Positions 26,113 through 35,624 of a stretch of 64,000 nucleotides of DNA are shown here, piece after piece. The stretch's first letter is position 1. Every line of letters starts with the position of its first letter. This DNA is from Hominilimicola fabiformis (lineage in GTDB: Bacteria > Bacillota > Clostridia > UBA1381). Location: NCBI RefSeq assembly GCF_020687385.1, contig NZ_JAJEQM010000003.1:1-64000 (forward strand), in the 5' to 3' direction. Under the pieces are notes generated by a model. It was given only the letters and a program-made list of their open reading frames with translations. It was not told where the DNA came from and made no database searches. A program made the position numbers and the translations under genes.

Positions 26113-26148
26113 TGATACATTCTCGTGATTTACGAAGGGAATGATTTT

Positions 26149-27336
26149 ATGAAACTGAAAAAAAATTGGGTGAAAATTGTACTGTTTGTATTGGGGGTTG
26201 TGATATTGGCTGTGGCGGCATATATATGTCTGCCTAAAATATTGCAGCTGTTAGGTTTTCTTGTTAAGTTGTTTTTGCCGTTTTTGCTCGGCTATCTGTT
26301 CTCAATGGCGGTAAATCCGCTTGCGGATACATTGCAGAAACGGCTGAAAATACCGCGAGGACTGTCGGCGGTGCTTGTAATAGTACTGATAGTCGGAATT
26401 TTTGGTGGTGTTCTCACATTTGCAATATGGAAAATTGTTGATGAAGGACGAATGTTATATACGCAGTTTCCGACTATTTACGAAAACATTCAAAACAGTA
26501 CAAAGGCACTGGGCGAAAAATGGTCTGTTGTGTATATGAATTTGCCGAGCAACATTCAACAGGCGATTACTTCGGCAGGTGAAACTATTTCAAGCAAAGC
26601 CGCTGAATTTATCAATATGAAGTCAACGCCTATGGTTGATTATGCGGGCAATTTTGCAAAGGCTTTGCCGAGCGTGTTTATAGGTATAGTCGTTTTTATC
26701 TTGTCATCGTATTTTATGGTTTCGGAAAACAAAACCGTTATGTCGACTGTGCAGGGCGTGTTCAGTCCTAAATTTGTGGACAGGCTGAATCTTATAAAGA
26801 CGGAATTGAAAAAGTATCTCGGCGGTTATATTAAAGTGCAGGGAATACTTATGTGTATCGCGTTTGCGATTATGTTTATCGGACTGAGTATACTTGATAT
26901 TGAGTATGCACTTCTTATTGCGTTAGGTATTGCGTTCTTGGACGCATTGCCATTCTTCGGCAGCGGTCTTGTTTTGTGGCCGTGGTCGCTTATTTCGTTT
27001 TTGAACGGCAATATTAAACTCGGAGTTGGTCTGATTGTTATATATGCCGCAGTTGCGCTTATGCGACATTTTACCGAACCGAAACTTGTAAGCTCAAGAA
27101 TAGGTATGAATCCGATATTGACGCTTATGTCTATGTATATCGGTTACAGAACGCTTAGTATCGGCGGTATGATTTTAGGCCCGATAATACTTATGCTGAT
27201 AATCAGTTTTTATAAAGCGGGTGTGTTTGACGCACCGATAAGACTTTTAAAGAGAATAGGCAGATTTATAAAAGAACAGTGCCTATTGTTCAAAGATTTT
27301 GTTATTAATTTAATGGGGAGTGACTGGAATGAGTAA
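26149..27336 (+). CDS. AI-2E transporter family membrane protein
   Basis: 395 residues from the ATG after GAAGGGA. About eight membrane segments: two near the N-terminus, one near 65-85, and a dense hydrophobic block 230-360 with LGIAFLDALPFFGSGLVLWP and LVSSRIGMNPILTLMSMYIG, the family's most conserved region. Members include YtvI and Na+/H+ antiporters; the substrate cannot be told. It overlaps the start of metG by eight bases. Confidence 0.85.
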   Translation: MKLKKNWVKIVLFVLGVVILAVAAYICLPKILQLLGFLVKLFLPFLLGYLFSMAVNPLADTLQKRLKIPRGLSAVLVIVLIVGIFGGVLTFAIWKIVDEGRMLYTQFPTIYENIQNSTKALGEKWSVVYMNLPSNIQQAITSAGETISSKAAEFINMKSTPMVDYAGNFAKALPSVFIGIVVFILSSYFMVSENKTVMSTVQGVFSPKFVDRLNLIKTELKKYLGGYIKVQGILMCIAFAIMFIGLSILDIEYALLIALGIAFLDALPFFGSGLVLWPWSLISFLNGNIKLGVGLIVIYAAVALMRHFTEPKLVSSRIGMNPILTLMSMYIGYRTLSIGGMILGPIILMLIISFYKAGVFDAPIRLLKRIGRFIKEQCLLFKDFVINLMGSDWNE

Positions 27337-29257
27337 AGAAAAGTTTTATATTACTACTGCCATTGCGTACACTTCAAAGAAACCTCATATAGGTAATACA
27401 TATGAGATAGTTCTTACGGACGCAATAGCACGTTTTAACAGATTTATAGGAAAGGATGTATTTTTCCTTACAGGTACTGACGAACACGGTCAGAAGATAC
27501 AGGAAATCGCTGAAAATGAGGGTATAACACCGAAACAGCACGTTGATAAGATTGCGGGACAAATTAAGGATATTGCCGATATGCTTAATATCAGCTATGA
27601 TAAATTTATCCGTACAACCGACGATTATCACGTTAAGGCTGTTCAGCAGATTTTTAAAAAGCTTTATGATCAAGGTGATATTTATAAGAGTGAATATGAA
27701 GGTTGGTACTGTACACCTTGTGAATCATTCTGGACTGAAACACAGCTTGTAGACGGTAAGTGTCCTGATTGCGGCAGAGAAGTTAAAAAGGCTAAGGAAG
27801 AGGCCTATTTCTTCAAGATGAGCAAGTATCAGGACAAGCTTATGGAATACATCGAGTCACACCCTGAATTTATTCAACCTGAATCACGTAAGAATGAGAT
27901 GGTTAATAACTTCCTAAAGCCGGGATTGCAGGATTTGTGCGTGTCAAGAACAAGCTTTACATGGGGTATTCCTGTTGAGTTTGACCCTGGACATATTGTG
28001 TACGTGTGGATTGACGCACTTTCAAACTATATTACGGCCCTTGGTTATACACCGGAAGAAAAGGGCGAATTGTATAATAAGTATTGGCCTGCCGATGTGC
28101 ATATTATCGGTAAGGATATTCTTCGTTTCCATACAATTTATTGGCCGATTATGCTTATGGCATTGGGCGAGCCACTTCCGAAACAGGTGTTCGGACACCC
28201 TTGGATGCTTGTCGGTGATGAAAAGATGAGTAAGTCAAGAGGTAACGTAATTTATGCGGAGGACCTTGTAAAGCATTTCGGTGTTGACGCGGTAAGATAT
28301 TATTCACTTCACGAAATGCCTTTCGCACAAGACGGTACAATCACTTATGAAGTGTTTATCAGCCGATTTAACAGTGACCTTGCAAATACACTTGGCAATC
28401 TTGTAAACAGAACTGTTGCAATGATTAATAAGTATTTTGACGGTGAAATTCAGAGCGGTGACGTACACGGTGATTTTGATGATGATTTGAAAGCTGTTGC
28501 AACAGGTGCGATTGATAAGATTATTAAGAAGATGAATACACTTCACGTTGCGGATAGTATGGATGAAATCTGGAAAGTTGTTGACAGAGCGAATAAGTAT
28601 ATTGACGAAACAACTCCATGGGTGCTTGCAAAGAATGAAGACGATAAGCCAAGATTGGGTACAGTGCTTTATAATCTTGTTGAAACAATCAGAATTATTG
28701 CGGCATTGTTAAGCTCGTATATGCCTGAAACATCAAAGAAAATCGCCGAACAAATCGGTGCAGATGATTTGAGCTTTGAAAGTACAAAGACATTCGGTGA
28801 AACAAAGGCGGGTACAAAAGTAGGAGAGGCTGTTCCGCTGTTCCAAAGAATTGACGCAGAAAAGAAACTTGCCGAACTTGAAGAAGAATTCGGTCAGCCG
28901 GAAGAAGAAAAGATTGAAATTGCACCGTATAAAGATTATATCGAGTTTGAAGAATTTGAAAAACTTGATATTCGTGTCGGTAAGGTACTTGAATGCGAAA
29001 AAGTGCCAAAGTCATCAAAACTTCTTAGATTTACTTTGCAAGTCGGAAGTGAAACAAGACAAATTCTTTCCGGTATAGCAAAGTTCCATAAGCCTGAAGA
29101 ATTAATCGGTAAAAATGTGTTGTTTGTTGCAAACTTGAAACCGAGAAAGATGATGGGACTTGAATCTTGCGGTATGATTTTGTCAGCCGAATTTGAAGAT
29201 AAGCTTACTGTTTTGACTACTCTTAATGATATTCAAAGCGGTGCTGAAATCGTATAA
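27329..29257 (+). CDS. metG: Methionyl-tRNA synthetase
   Basis: Charges tRNA-Met. 642 residues from the ATG lying 8 nt from GGGGAG inside the preceding gene. HIGH-type motif PHIGNTYEIV, a knuckle with four Cys (CTPCES and CPDCGRE) for zinc, KMSKS motif DEKMSKSRGN, anticodon domain and a C-terminal EMAP/Arc1p-type tRNA-binding domain (EEFEKLDIRVGKVLECEKV). The last domain promotes dimerisation and tRNA binding. Terminator at 29268-29301. Confidence 0.96.
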   Translation: MSKEKFYITTAIAYTSKKPHIGNTYEIVLTDAIARFNRFIGKDVFFLTGTDEHGQKIQEIAENEGITPKQHVDKIAGQIKDIADMLNISYDKFIRTTDDYHVKAVQQIFKKLYDQGDIYKSEYEGWYCTPCESFWTETQLVDGKCPDCGREVKKAKEEAYFFKMSKYQDKLMEYIESHPEFIQPESRKNEMVNNFLKPGLQDLCVSRTSFTWGIPVEFDPGHIVYVWIDALSNYITALGYTPEEKGELYNKYWPADVHIIGKDILRFHTIYWPIMLMALGEPLPKQVFGHPWMLVGDEKMSKSRGNVIYAEDLVKHFGVDAVRYYSLHEMPFAQDGTITYEVFISRFNSDLANTLGNLVNRTVAMINKYFDGEIQSGDVHGDFDDDLKAVATGAIDKIIKKMNTLHVADSMDEIWKVVDRANKYIDETTPWVLAKNEDDKPRLGTVLYNLVETIRIIAALLSSYMPETSKKIAEQIGADDLSFESTKTFGETKAGTKVGEAVPLFQRIDAEKKLAELEEEFGQPEEEKIEIAPYKDYIEFEEFEKLDIRVGKVLECEKVPKSSKLLRFTLQVGSETRQILSGIAKFHKPEELIGKNVLFVANLKPRKMMGLESCGMILSAEFEDKLTVLTTLNDIQSGAEIV

Positions 29258-29267
29258 TTGATAAGGT

Positions 29268-29301
29268 AAAAGCCGTCAAAGTATTACTTTGACGGCTTTT
29301 T
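29268..29301 (+). terminator. Terminator of metG
   Basis: AAAAGCCGTCAAAG, 5-nt loop, CTTTGACGGCTTTTT. Confidence 0.92.
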
Positions 29302-29320
29302 GTGTTGCGTTTGATGTTTC

Positions 29321-29343
29321 GTAGTGGCGACCATTAGTCGCCA
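29321..29343 (+). repeat. REP-like palindrome (GTAG type)
   Basis: Begins GTAG, then TGGCGAC...AGTCGCCA. It matches the palindrome at 36688 at most positions and is followed 7 bp later by a 98-bp TGCCACC element. Confidence 0.65.
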
Positions 29344-29350
29344 TTAAATG

Positions 29351-29448
29351 TGCCACCCATCAGTCGACTGCGTCGCTAGCTCCCCTCTATGGTAGCCAAA
29401 CAAGCCTCTCCTTGAGGAGAGGTGTCACGAAGTGACGGAGTGGTGGCA
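29351..29448 (+). repeat. ~100-bp MITE-like element with TGCCACC/GGTGGCA ends, copy A
   Basis: Terminal inverted repeat TGCCACC and GGTGGCA. Inside are AGCTCCCCTC, the palindrome CCTCTCCTTGAGGAGAGG and GTCACGAAGTGAC. No ORF. Copies B (29514-29620) and C (36757-36848) share the same order of blocks. Confidence 0.75.
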
Positions 29449-29474
29449 AGAAAAGCATAAAAAATACCGGTGTT

Positions 29475-29497
29475 GTAGTGGCGACCAGTGGTTGTCC
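29475..29497 (+). repeat. REP-like palindrome (GTAG type), degenerate copy
   Basis: GTAGTGGCGACCAGTGG then TTGTCC; the right arm has drifted. It precedes element copy B as 29321 precedes copy A, so the two form a tandem unit. Confidence 0.5.
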
Positions 29498-29513
29498 TTA
29501 AAATAAACAGATA

Positions 29514-29620
29514 GTACCACCCCTCAGTCGACTGCGTCGCCAGCTCCCCTCTATGGGAGCTAAATAAGTCTCTCCTTGAGGAGAGGTGTCACGGCGTGAC
29601 GGAGTGGTTGAGTGGTGGCA
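29514..29620 (+). repeat. ~100-bp MITE-like element, copy B
   Basis: Starts GTACCACCCCTCAGTCGAC and ends GGTGGCA, with the same internal blocks as copy A and an extra GAGTGGTT segment near the right end. Confidence 0.72.
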
Positions 29621-29630
29621 AAAATGCAAC

Positions 29631-29661
29631 AAAAAAGACTTCACTTTCGTGAAGTCTTTTT
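29631..29661 (-). terminator. Terminator of the ilvBNC operon
   Basis: AAAAAGACTTCAC, short loop, GTGAAGTCTTTTT. On the minus strand it lies 19 nt past the ilvC stop. Confidence 0.9.
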
Positions 29662-29679
29662 AAATACAAATATGTCAAA

Positions 29680-30747
<1,068 letters not shown>

Positions 30748-30760
30748 TTATAAATAATAA

Positions 30761-31261
30761 TTATTTATCTAGTTTTAATGTGTTTGCCCCGCGTTCAAGA
30801 GCAGTCATACCGGTACGGGCGATTTCTTCAATTCCGTACGGCTCTACAAGGTCGATAAATGCGTTAAGCTTTGTATTATGACCTGTCAATTCGATAGTCA
30901 AAGTGTTAGGTGAAATATCAACTATCTTTGCTCTGAATACGTTTGTAATTTCGATAACTTCACTTCTTGTCTTAGGTGTAACCTTAACTTTTACAAGTGA
31001 AAGTCCTCTCTTTACGATTTCGCTGTCACGAAGTGTCTTAATTTTGATAACTTCCATAATCTTTGAAAGCTGTTTTGACACTTGTTCGACAATTTGTGCA
31101 TCGCCGTTCACTTCAATAGTGATACGAGATACTTGCGGGTCTTGGGTAGTACCCACTGAAAGTGAATGAATGTTAAATCCACGTCTTGAAAACAAGCCTA
31201 CAACTCTTGAAAGTACACCCGGATTGTTTTCGACAAGGACTGATAATGTATATCTTTCCAT
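30761..31261 (-). CDS. ilvN: Acetolactate synthase regulatory (small) subunit
   Basis: Feedback-regulatory ACT-domain subunit of acetohydroxyacid synthase. 166 residues from the ATG of MERYTLSVLVENNPGVLSRV, preceded by GGAGG inside the end of ilvB and one base from the ilvB stop. ACT domain 1-75 (GLFSRRGFNIHSLSVGTT), C-terminal regulatory domain to the end. Full length for the ~165-residue class. Symbol could equally be ilvH. Confidence 0.95.
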   Translation of the reverse strand: MERYTLSVLVENNPGVLSRVVGLFSRRGFNIHSLSVGTTQDPQVSRITIEVNGDAQIVEQVSKQLSKIMEVIKIKTLRDSEIVKRGLSLVKVKVTPKTRSEVIEITNVFRAKIVDISPNTLTIELTGHNTKLNAFIDLVEPYGIEEIARTGMTALERGANTLKLDK

Positions 31262-31262
31262 A

Positions 31263-32939
31263 TTACTTATCCTCCTTTTTCGGAAGAGTAGCCTCATTAA
31301 GAGCATCACCGGTAGGTTCAAAAGGATTTACGTTTACGATAAGAAGATATGAACCGTCATGTGCCATCATCTTATCTATCGCCTCTGAAACCTCACTGTT
31401 TTCGTTAGCTATGCCGCTCTCAAAGCCGTATGCCTTTGCAAGCATTGCAAAATCAGGTTTTCCTTCTATTTCAACAGCCTGATAATTTGATTTATAAAGA
31501 AGATACTGATGTTCGTGTACCATACCAAGACGGTGGTTTTGGAACAATACCATTTTAACGGGAATATCCCATTGAGCCATAGTACCCATTTCCGGTAAAT
31601 CCATTTGGAAACTGCCGTCACCCATTACCGCGATAACAGGCTTTGAGCCGTTTGCGGCAACAGACGCACCGATTGCTGCAGGAAGTCCGTAACCCATTGT
31701 ACCGAATCCGCCTGAAGTCAAAAGTGAACGTGGTGTTTTAAAGTTGAAGTTATTGGCACACCAAATCTGGTTTTGACCGACTTCGGTTGAAAGGTATACA
31801 TCTGAATTTGTCTTTTCCGAAAGTACGTTTAAGAAATACTTCGGATTTACAAATCCGTTATCCTCACATACCGGTTTATGTGTAAATCTTTGACGTAGTT
31901 CGTCAGCTTCGTCAATCCACTCTTTGCTTGTCTTGTAACCTGAAATTTGCGATGTAAGCTGTTCAAGAACATCTTTAATATCACCAACAACAGGAATATA
32001 AGGCTGAGTGTTTTTGCCGATTTCGGCAGGGTCAAGGTCGATATGTATAAGCTTGTTGCCTTCCTCAAGTCCTTTGACATTTGCCACAGTTCTGTCACCA
32101 AGTCTTGAACCCATTACGATTACAAGGTCTGCACGATTGAAAAGAAGATTAGCTCTCTTAACACCGTGTGAACCGATCATACCGTAGTATCTCGGATTGT
32201 CCGACGGAAGAATACCTATACCCATCATTGTTGAAACAACAGGAATATCTGTTTCTTTTACAAATTTTCTGAATTCATTTGTAGCATCGGATATAACGAC
32301 ACCGCCACCGGCAAGTATAACCGGCTTTTTAGCACCTTTGATTGCCTCGGCAACCTTCTTAACCTGTGATTCGTTAGCTTTGCCCATTAACTTGTAGCCA
32401 CGGATATTAACGTCCTCATCTTCGTCTGGATAATCAAATTCCTTTTTTAGAAGATCCATAGGAAAGTCGATAAGTACAGGACCCGGACGGCCTGTGTTTG
32501 CAATATGAAATGCCTCATTTACAACACGCGGAATGTCAAGTCCGTCTTTTATAAGGTAGCTGTGCTTTGTAAAAGGCAACGTAGCACCTGTAATGTCAAC
32601 TTCTTGGAAAGCGTCTTTACCGATTAGCTTTGTAGCAACCTGACCTGTAAGTGCAACCATCGGAATAGAATCCATATATGCGGTTGCGATACCTGTTATA
32701 AGGTTTGTAGCACCCGGACCTGAAGTTGCGGTACAGACACCTGCCTGTTTCGTAACTCTTGCGTAGCCGGAAGCCATATGAGCCGCACCCTGCTCATTAC
32801 GAGTAAGGATATGCTTTATGGAAGAAAAGGACAGCTTATCTATAATAGGACAGTTAGCTGCACCCGGATAACCGAATACAACCTTAACGCCGTTCTTTTC
32901 AAGTGTTTTAACAACCATTTCAGCACCGGTCATTCTCAA
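31263..32939 (-). CDS. ilvB: Acetolactate synthase catalytic (large) subunit
   Basis: TPP-dependent condensation of pyruvate for Val/Leu/Ile. Start is most likely the TTG 7 nt from AGGGGG, six bases upstream of an in-frame ATG; both give a protein of about 557 residues. Features: VVKTLEKNGVKVVFGYPGAA, the TPP-activating Glu in LTRNEQGAAHMASGYAR, FAD-region GSRLGDRTV and the TPP-Mg motif VMGDGSFQM...NHRLGM. First gene of ilvBNC behind a structured leader. Confidence 0.95.
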   Translation of the reverse strand: MRMTGAEMVVKTLEKNGVKVVFGYPGAANCPIIDKLSFSSIKHILTRNEQGAAHMASGYARVTKQAGVCTATSGPGATNLITGIATAYMDSIPMVALTGQVATKLIGKDAFQEVDITGATLPFTKHSYLIKDGLDIPRVVNEAFHIANTGRPGPVLIDFPMDLLKKEFDYPDEDEDVNIRGYKLMGKANESQVKKVAEAIKGAKKPVILAGGGVVISDATNEFRKFVKETDIPVVSTMMGIGILPSDNPRYYGMIGSHGVKRANLLFNRADLVIVMGSRLGDRTVANVKGLEEGNKLIHIDLDPAEIGKNTQPYIPVVGDIKDVLEQLTSQISGYKTSKEWIDEADELRQRFTHKPVCEDNGFVNPKYFLNVLSEKTNSDVYLSTEVGQNQIWCANNFNFKTPRSLLTSGGFGTMGYGLPAAIGASVAANGSKPVIAVMGDGSFQMDLPEMGTMAQWDIPVKMVLFQNHRLGMVHEHQYLLYKSNYQAVEIEGKPDFAMLAKAYGFESGIANENSEVSEAIDKMMAHDGSYLLIVNVNPFEPTGDALNEATLPKKEDK

Positions 32940-33128
32940 AAAAATTCCCCCTTTGAAATTTAATGTAATAAATATTGGCACACCGATTTTCTGTGCCGAA
33001 AAAAAACCACCATATTTGATTTGTCTTGTGGAAAATCGAATTTTCTAAAAGCTAATGCTTTTTTGAAAAGATGGTGCTGTTTTGTCCGTCATTTTATGGC
33101 GGAATATGTACAAATATATTATCGTACT
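32940..33128 (-). promoter_or_regulatory. Structured 5' leader of the ilvBNC operon
   Basis: About 190 nt between the predicted start of transcription and ilvB. On the minus strand it holds hairpins CCGCCAT/ATGACGG, AAAAGC/GCTTTT, GAAAAT/ATTTTC and GGCACA/TGTGCC, and a possible 15-codon leader frame starting MTDKTAPSFQK. There is no cluster of Ile, Leu or Val codons and no AGGGTGG T-box core, so neither classical attenuation nor a T-box is supported. A regulatory role is plausible but unproven. Confidence 0.4.
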
Positions 33129-33134
33129 ACTTTT

Positions 33135-33163
33135 ATTTTATCAGCGAATAAGCTAATTGTCAA
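33135..33163 (-). promoter_or_regulatory. Promoter of the ilvBNC operon
   Basis: Minus strand TTGACA, exactly 17 bp, TAAAAT. Confidence 0.8.
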
Positions 33164-33281
33164 CTGTTTTTATACAGAATTGTTACTGTTAGATACTTAT
33201 ATTTATGTTAAAACAAATTTTTTGTATATTATTGAATTTTGATATTAAAATATTCATTATCAGTCGAATTTTATCAAAAAA

Positions 33282-33311
33282 ATCACTCATAATTTTTATA
33301 TTATGAGTGAT
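33282..33311 (-). terminator. Terminator of the GH3 glucosidase gene
   Basis: Perfect arms ATCACTCATAAT and ATTATGAGTGAT, with A/T runs on both sides so that it may work in both directions; it lies 50 nt beyond the minus-strand gene. Confidence 0.88.
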
Positions 33312-33345
33312 AAAAAAATTCAGATTTTAAACAAAACCGTTGCAG

Positions 33346-33361
33346 TTTTGTCGACAGGCTC
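33346..33361 (-). repeat. GAGCCTGTCGACAAA motif just after the glucosidase stop
   Basis: On the minus strand GAGCCTGTCGACAAA starts within four bases of the stop codon. The same 15-mer opens the structured region at 11625 right after the deaminase stop. Confidence 0.5.
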
Positions 33362-33363
33362 AA

Positions 33364-35502
33364 TTATAATTTTATGTTTTCTTCTGCCGATAAAATATCT
33401 TTTAAATATTCTTTTGTGTTTCTGCCAACCATAATTTCAAACTTGCCTTTTTCAACGATATATTCCAAATCTCTCGTCACGATTGCAAGGTCTTTTATGT
33501 TTAATTTTAGGTTTACCGTTACTGTTTCGCCTGCTTTTATAAATACCTTTTCAAAACCTTTTAATTGTTTTGTCGGTGTGAGGACGGAGCTTATGACGTC
33601 GTTGACGAACATAAGTACGGTTTCTTTGCCGTCCATATTGCCTTTGTTTGTAACATCAACCGATACGGTTATTTCTTCTTCATTTTTTATTGTGTTTTGG
33701 GATAAGCGTAGGTTTGAATATTCAAATTCGGAGTAGGAAAGACCGTCACCGAATTCGTATACATAGCCTTTTTCCAAATCAACATACTGACCGCCGTGCC
33801 AACCCTCGTATTGATTGTAGTAGCAAGGTGTTTGGGCACTGTGACGCGGGAAAGAAATTGTCAATTTACCGCTCGGATTAAATTTACCGCCAATCATTTC
33901 CGCAACCGCCAAACCGGCAAATTCACCGCCGTTAAAGTCCTCGATAATTGCATTGCAGTTTTCTTTTAGGTACGATATGCAAAGCGGTTTGCAGTTTACA
34001 AGTACGGCTATTACGGGCTTTTTCGTGTCAATCAGACGTTTGACAAGTTCTGTTTGATAACCCGATAATTCAAGGTCGGCTCTGTCGCGATACTCGCCGT
34101 TTTGAGCAAGACAGTCGCCGATTACACATACAACCACGTCAGCCTTTTCGGCAATTTTTACCGCGTCATTAATATAATTTTCTTCACCTAAAATGTCACA
34201 GCCTTTGCTGTATAAAATATTCTCTTTTCCGAATACTTCCTCCATACCGCGACGTATCGTGTAATAGTCGCCCATAGGTGTAACGTTTTCTTTCGGAACA
34301 GGGTGTGAAAAATATGTCCAGTCGCCGTAAATCGCTCTTATGTCGTCCGCATTAGGACCTATAACGGCGATGGTTTTGTTTCCTTTTAGTGGCAGTGTAC
34401 CGTCATTTTTAAGTAAAACCGCACTTTCCTGTGCAAGTTTGTGATTAAGTTTTTTGTGTTCATTGCAGTTTATGACGCTTCTGTCAACTGTCTTTTTACC
34501 GTCAAAAAGACCTATTCTGAATTTTGCTCTAAGTATTCTTCTTACCGCATCATCAATATATTTTATGTCAATTTCGTTGTTCTCTATAAGTTCTGACACG
34601 CAATCGTAAAATTCGTGCGTATTCATACTCATATCGTTGCCTGCCTCAATCGACAGCTTGGACGCGTCTTTTAAATTTTCGGCTATGAATTGCCTGGTGA
34701 CAAGATTTAAGACATTTTCGTAATCGCTCACAACAAATCCGTCAAAACCGATTTCGTCTTTAAGAATTTCTCTTACCATATGCGGATTGGCGTTAAGCGG
34801 AACGGAGTCAACAGTGCCGTAAGCGGTCATAACCGAGCCGCAACCGATTTTTGCGGCTTTTTCAAACGGCGGTAGGAATACTTCTCTGATTTTTCTTTCA
34901 CTGACTTCACTGTCGTATGCGTCACGTCCGCCTGTTGCCTCACCGTATGCAATGTAATGCTTTGCACACGCAATAATCAAATTATCTTCTTCGTATCCCT
35001 CAATTATGGCTTTGCCGAGTTCGCCTATAACATAACTGTCCTCACCAAATGTTTCGTTTACGCGTCCCCACCTTAAATCTCTTGCGATACATAAAACGGG
35101 GGAGAATGTCCAGTCAAGACCGTCTGCCGCAACTTCTTTGGCAGTAGCCTTGCCCATATCGTGTATTAACTTGCGATTGAAACTTGACGACATTGCAAGC
35201 TGTGACGGAAACACTGTCGCACCGTTTAAAAGACAGTGACCGTGAATTGCGTCAATGCCGAATATCGGCGGTATGCCGAGACGTGTCTTTTCTGCGCGTT
35301 CTTTTATATCGTCTGCCTCATCACCCAAAACGTGCAGGAATGAGCCGATACCGAGATTTTTGTACTTTTCGTAATCTTCTTTGCTCAACGTGTTGTAGCT
35401 GACTTGCAACATTTGACCGACCTTTTCTTCGTTTGTCATTTTAGAGAGTAAATCGTCAATTCTTTCTTCGATATTCAAAGATTTATCCTTATATTTTTGC
35501 AT
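33364..35502 (-). CDS. Glycoside hydrolase family 3 beta-glucosidase-like enzyme
   Basis: 712 residues from the ATG of MQKYKDKSLNIEERIDDLL. GH3 N-terminal barrel with FGIDAIHGHCLL, RDLRWGRVNETFGED and AKHYIAYGEATGGRDAY; the nucleophile Asp lies in GFDGFVVSDYENV. The C-terminal alpha/beta sandwich (IAVIGPNADDIRAIYGDW) and the fibronectin III-like domain (ITVSVDVTNKGNMDGKETV) follow. No signal peptide, so it acts on imported oligosaccharides or glycosides in the cytosol. Exact sugar specificity cannot be read. It has its own promoter at 35534-35562. Confidence 0.92.
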   Translation of the reverse strand: MQKYKDKSLNIEERIDDLLSKMTNEEKVGQMLQVSYNTLSKEDYEKYKNLGIGSFLHVLGDEADDIKERAEKTRLGIPPIFGIDAIHGHCLLNGATVFPSQLAMSSSFNRKLIHDMGKATAKEVAADGLDWTFSPVLCIARDLRWGRVNETFGEDSYVIGELGKAIIEGYEEDNLIIACAKHYIAYGEATGGRDAYDSEVSERKIREVFLPPFEKAAKIGCGSVMTAYGTVDSVPLNANPHMVREILKDEIGFDGFVVSDYENVLNLVTRQFIAENLKDASKLSIEAGNDMSMNTHEFYDCVSELIENNEIDIKYIDDAVRRILRAKFRIGLFDGKKTVDRSVINCNEHKKLNHKLAQESAVLLKNDGTLPLKGNKTIAVIGPNADDIRAIYGDWTYFSHPVPKENVTPMGDYYTIRRGMEEVFGKENILYSKGCDILGEENYINDAVKIAEKADVVVCVIGDCLAQNGEYRDRADLELSGYQTELVKRLIDTKKPVIAVLVNCKPLCISYLKENCNAIIEDFNGGEFAGLAVAEMIGGKFNPSGKLTISFPRHSAQTPCYYNQYEGWHGGQYVDLEKGYVYEFGDGLSYSEFEYSNLRLSQNTIKNEEEITVSVDVTNKGNMDGKETVLMFVNDVISSVLTPTKQLKGFEKVFIKAGETVTVNLKLNIKDLAIVTRDLEYIVEKGKFEIMVGRNTKEYLKDILSAEENIKL

Positions 35503-35533
35503 AATTTCACCGCCGTTTCTGTTAGATATTTTT

Positions 35534-35562
35534 AGTATAAACACTAAAGTTATGTTTGTCAA
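35534..35562 (-). promoter_or_regulatory. Promoter of the GH3 gene
   Basis: Minus strand TTGACA, 17 bp, TATACT. Its -35 lies next to that of the divergent promoter at 35565-35593. Confidence 0.75.
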
Positions 35563-35564
35563 TG

Positions 35565-35593
35565 TTTACTTTTTTTGAGTGATGTGGTATAAT
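35565..35593 (+). promoter_or_regulatory. Promoter of the NA37 gene
   Basis: TTTACT, 17 bp, TATAAT, 31 nt before the ATG. Confidence 0.6.
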
Positions 35594-35624
35594 GAATTTT
35601 ACTTGATTTGAAAGGATTGATAAA

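Noticed and set aside
29351-29620. CRISPR array
   Set aside because: Two diverged ~100-bp units with terminal inverted repeats are not short direct repeats with unique spacers, and no cas genes are nearby.
32940-33128. T-box or leader-peptide attenuator for ilvB
   Set aside because: No AGGGTGG-type T-box core and no run of Ile, Leu or Val codons; kept only as an unassigned structured leader.
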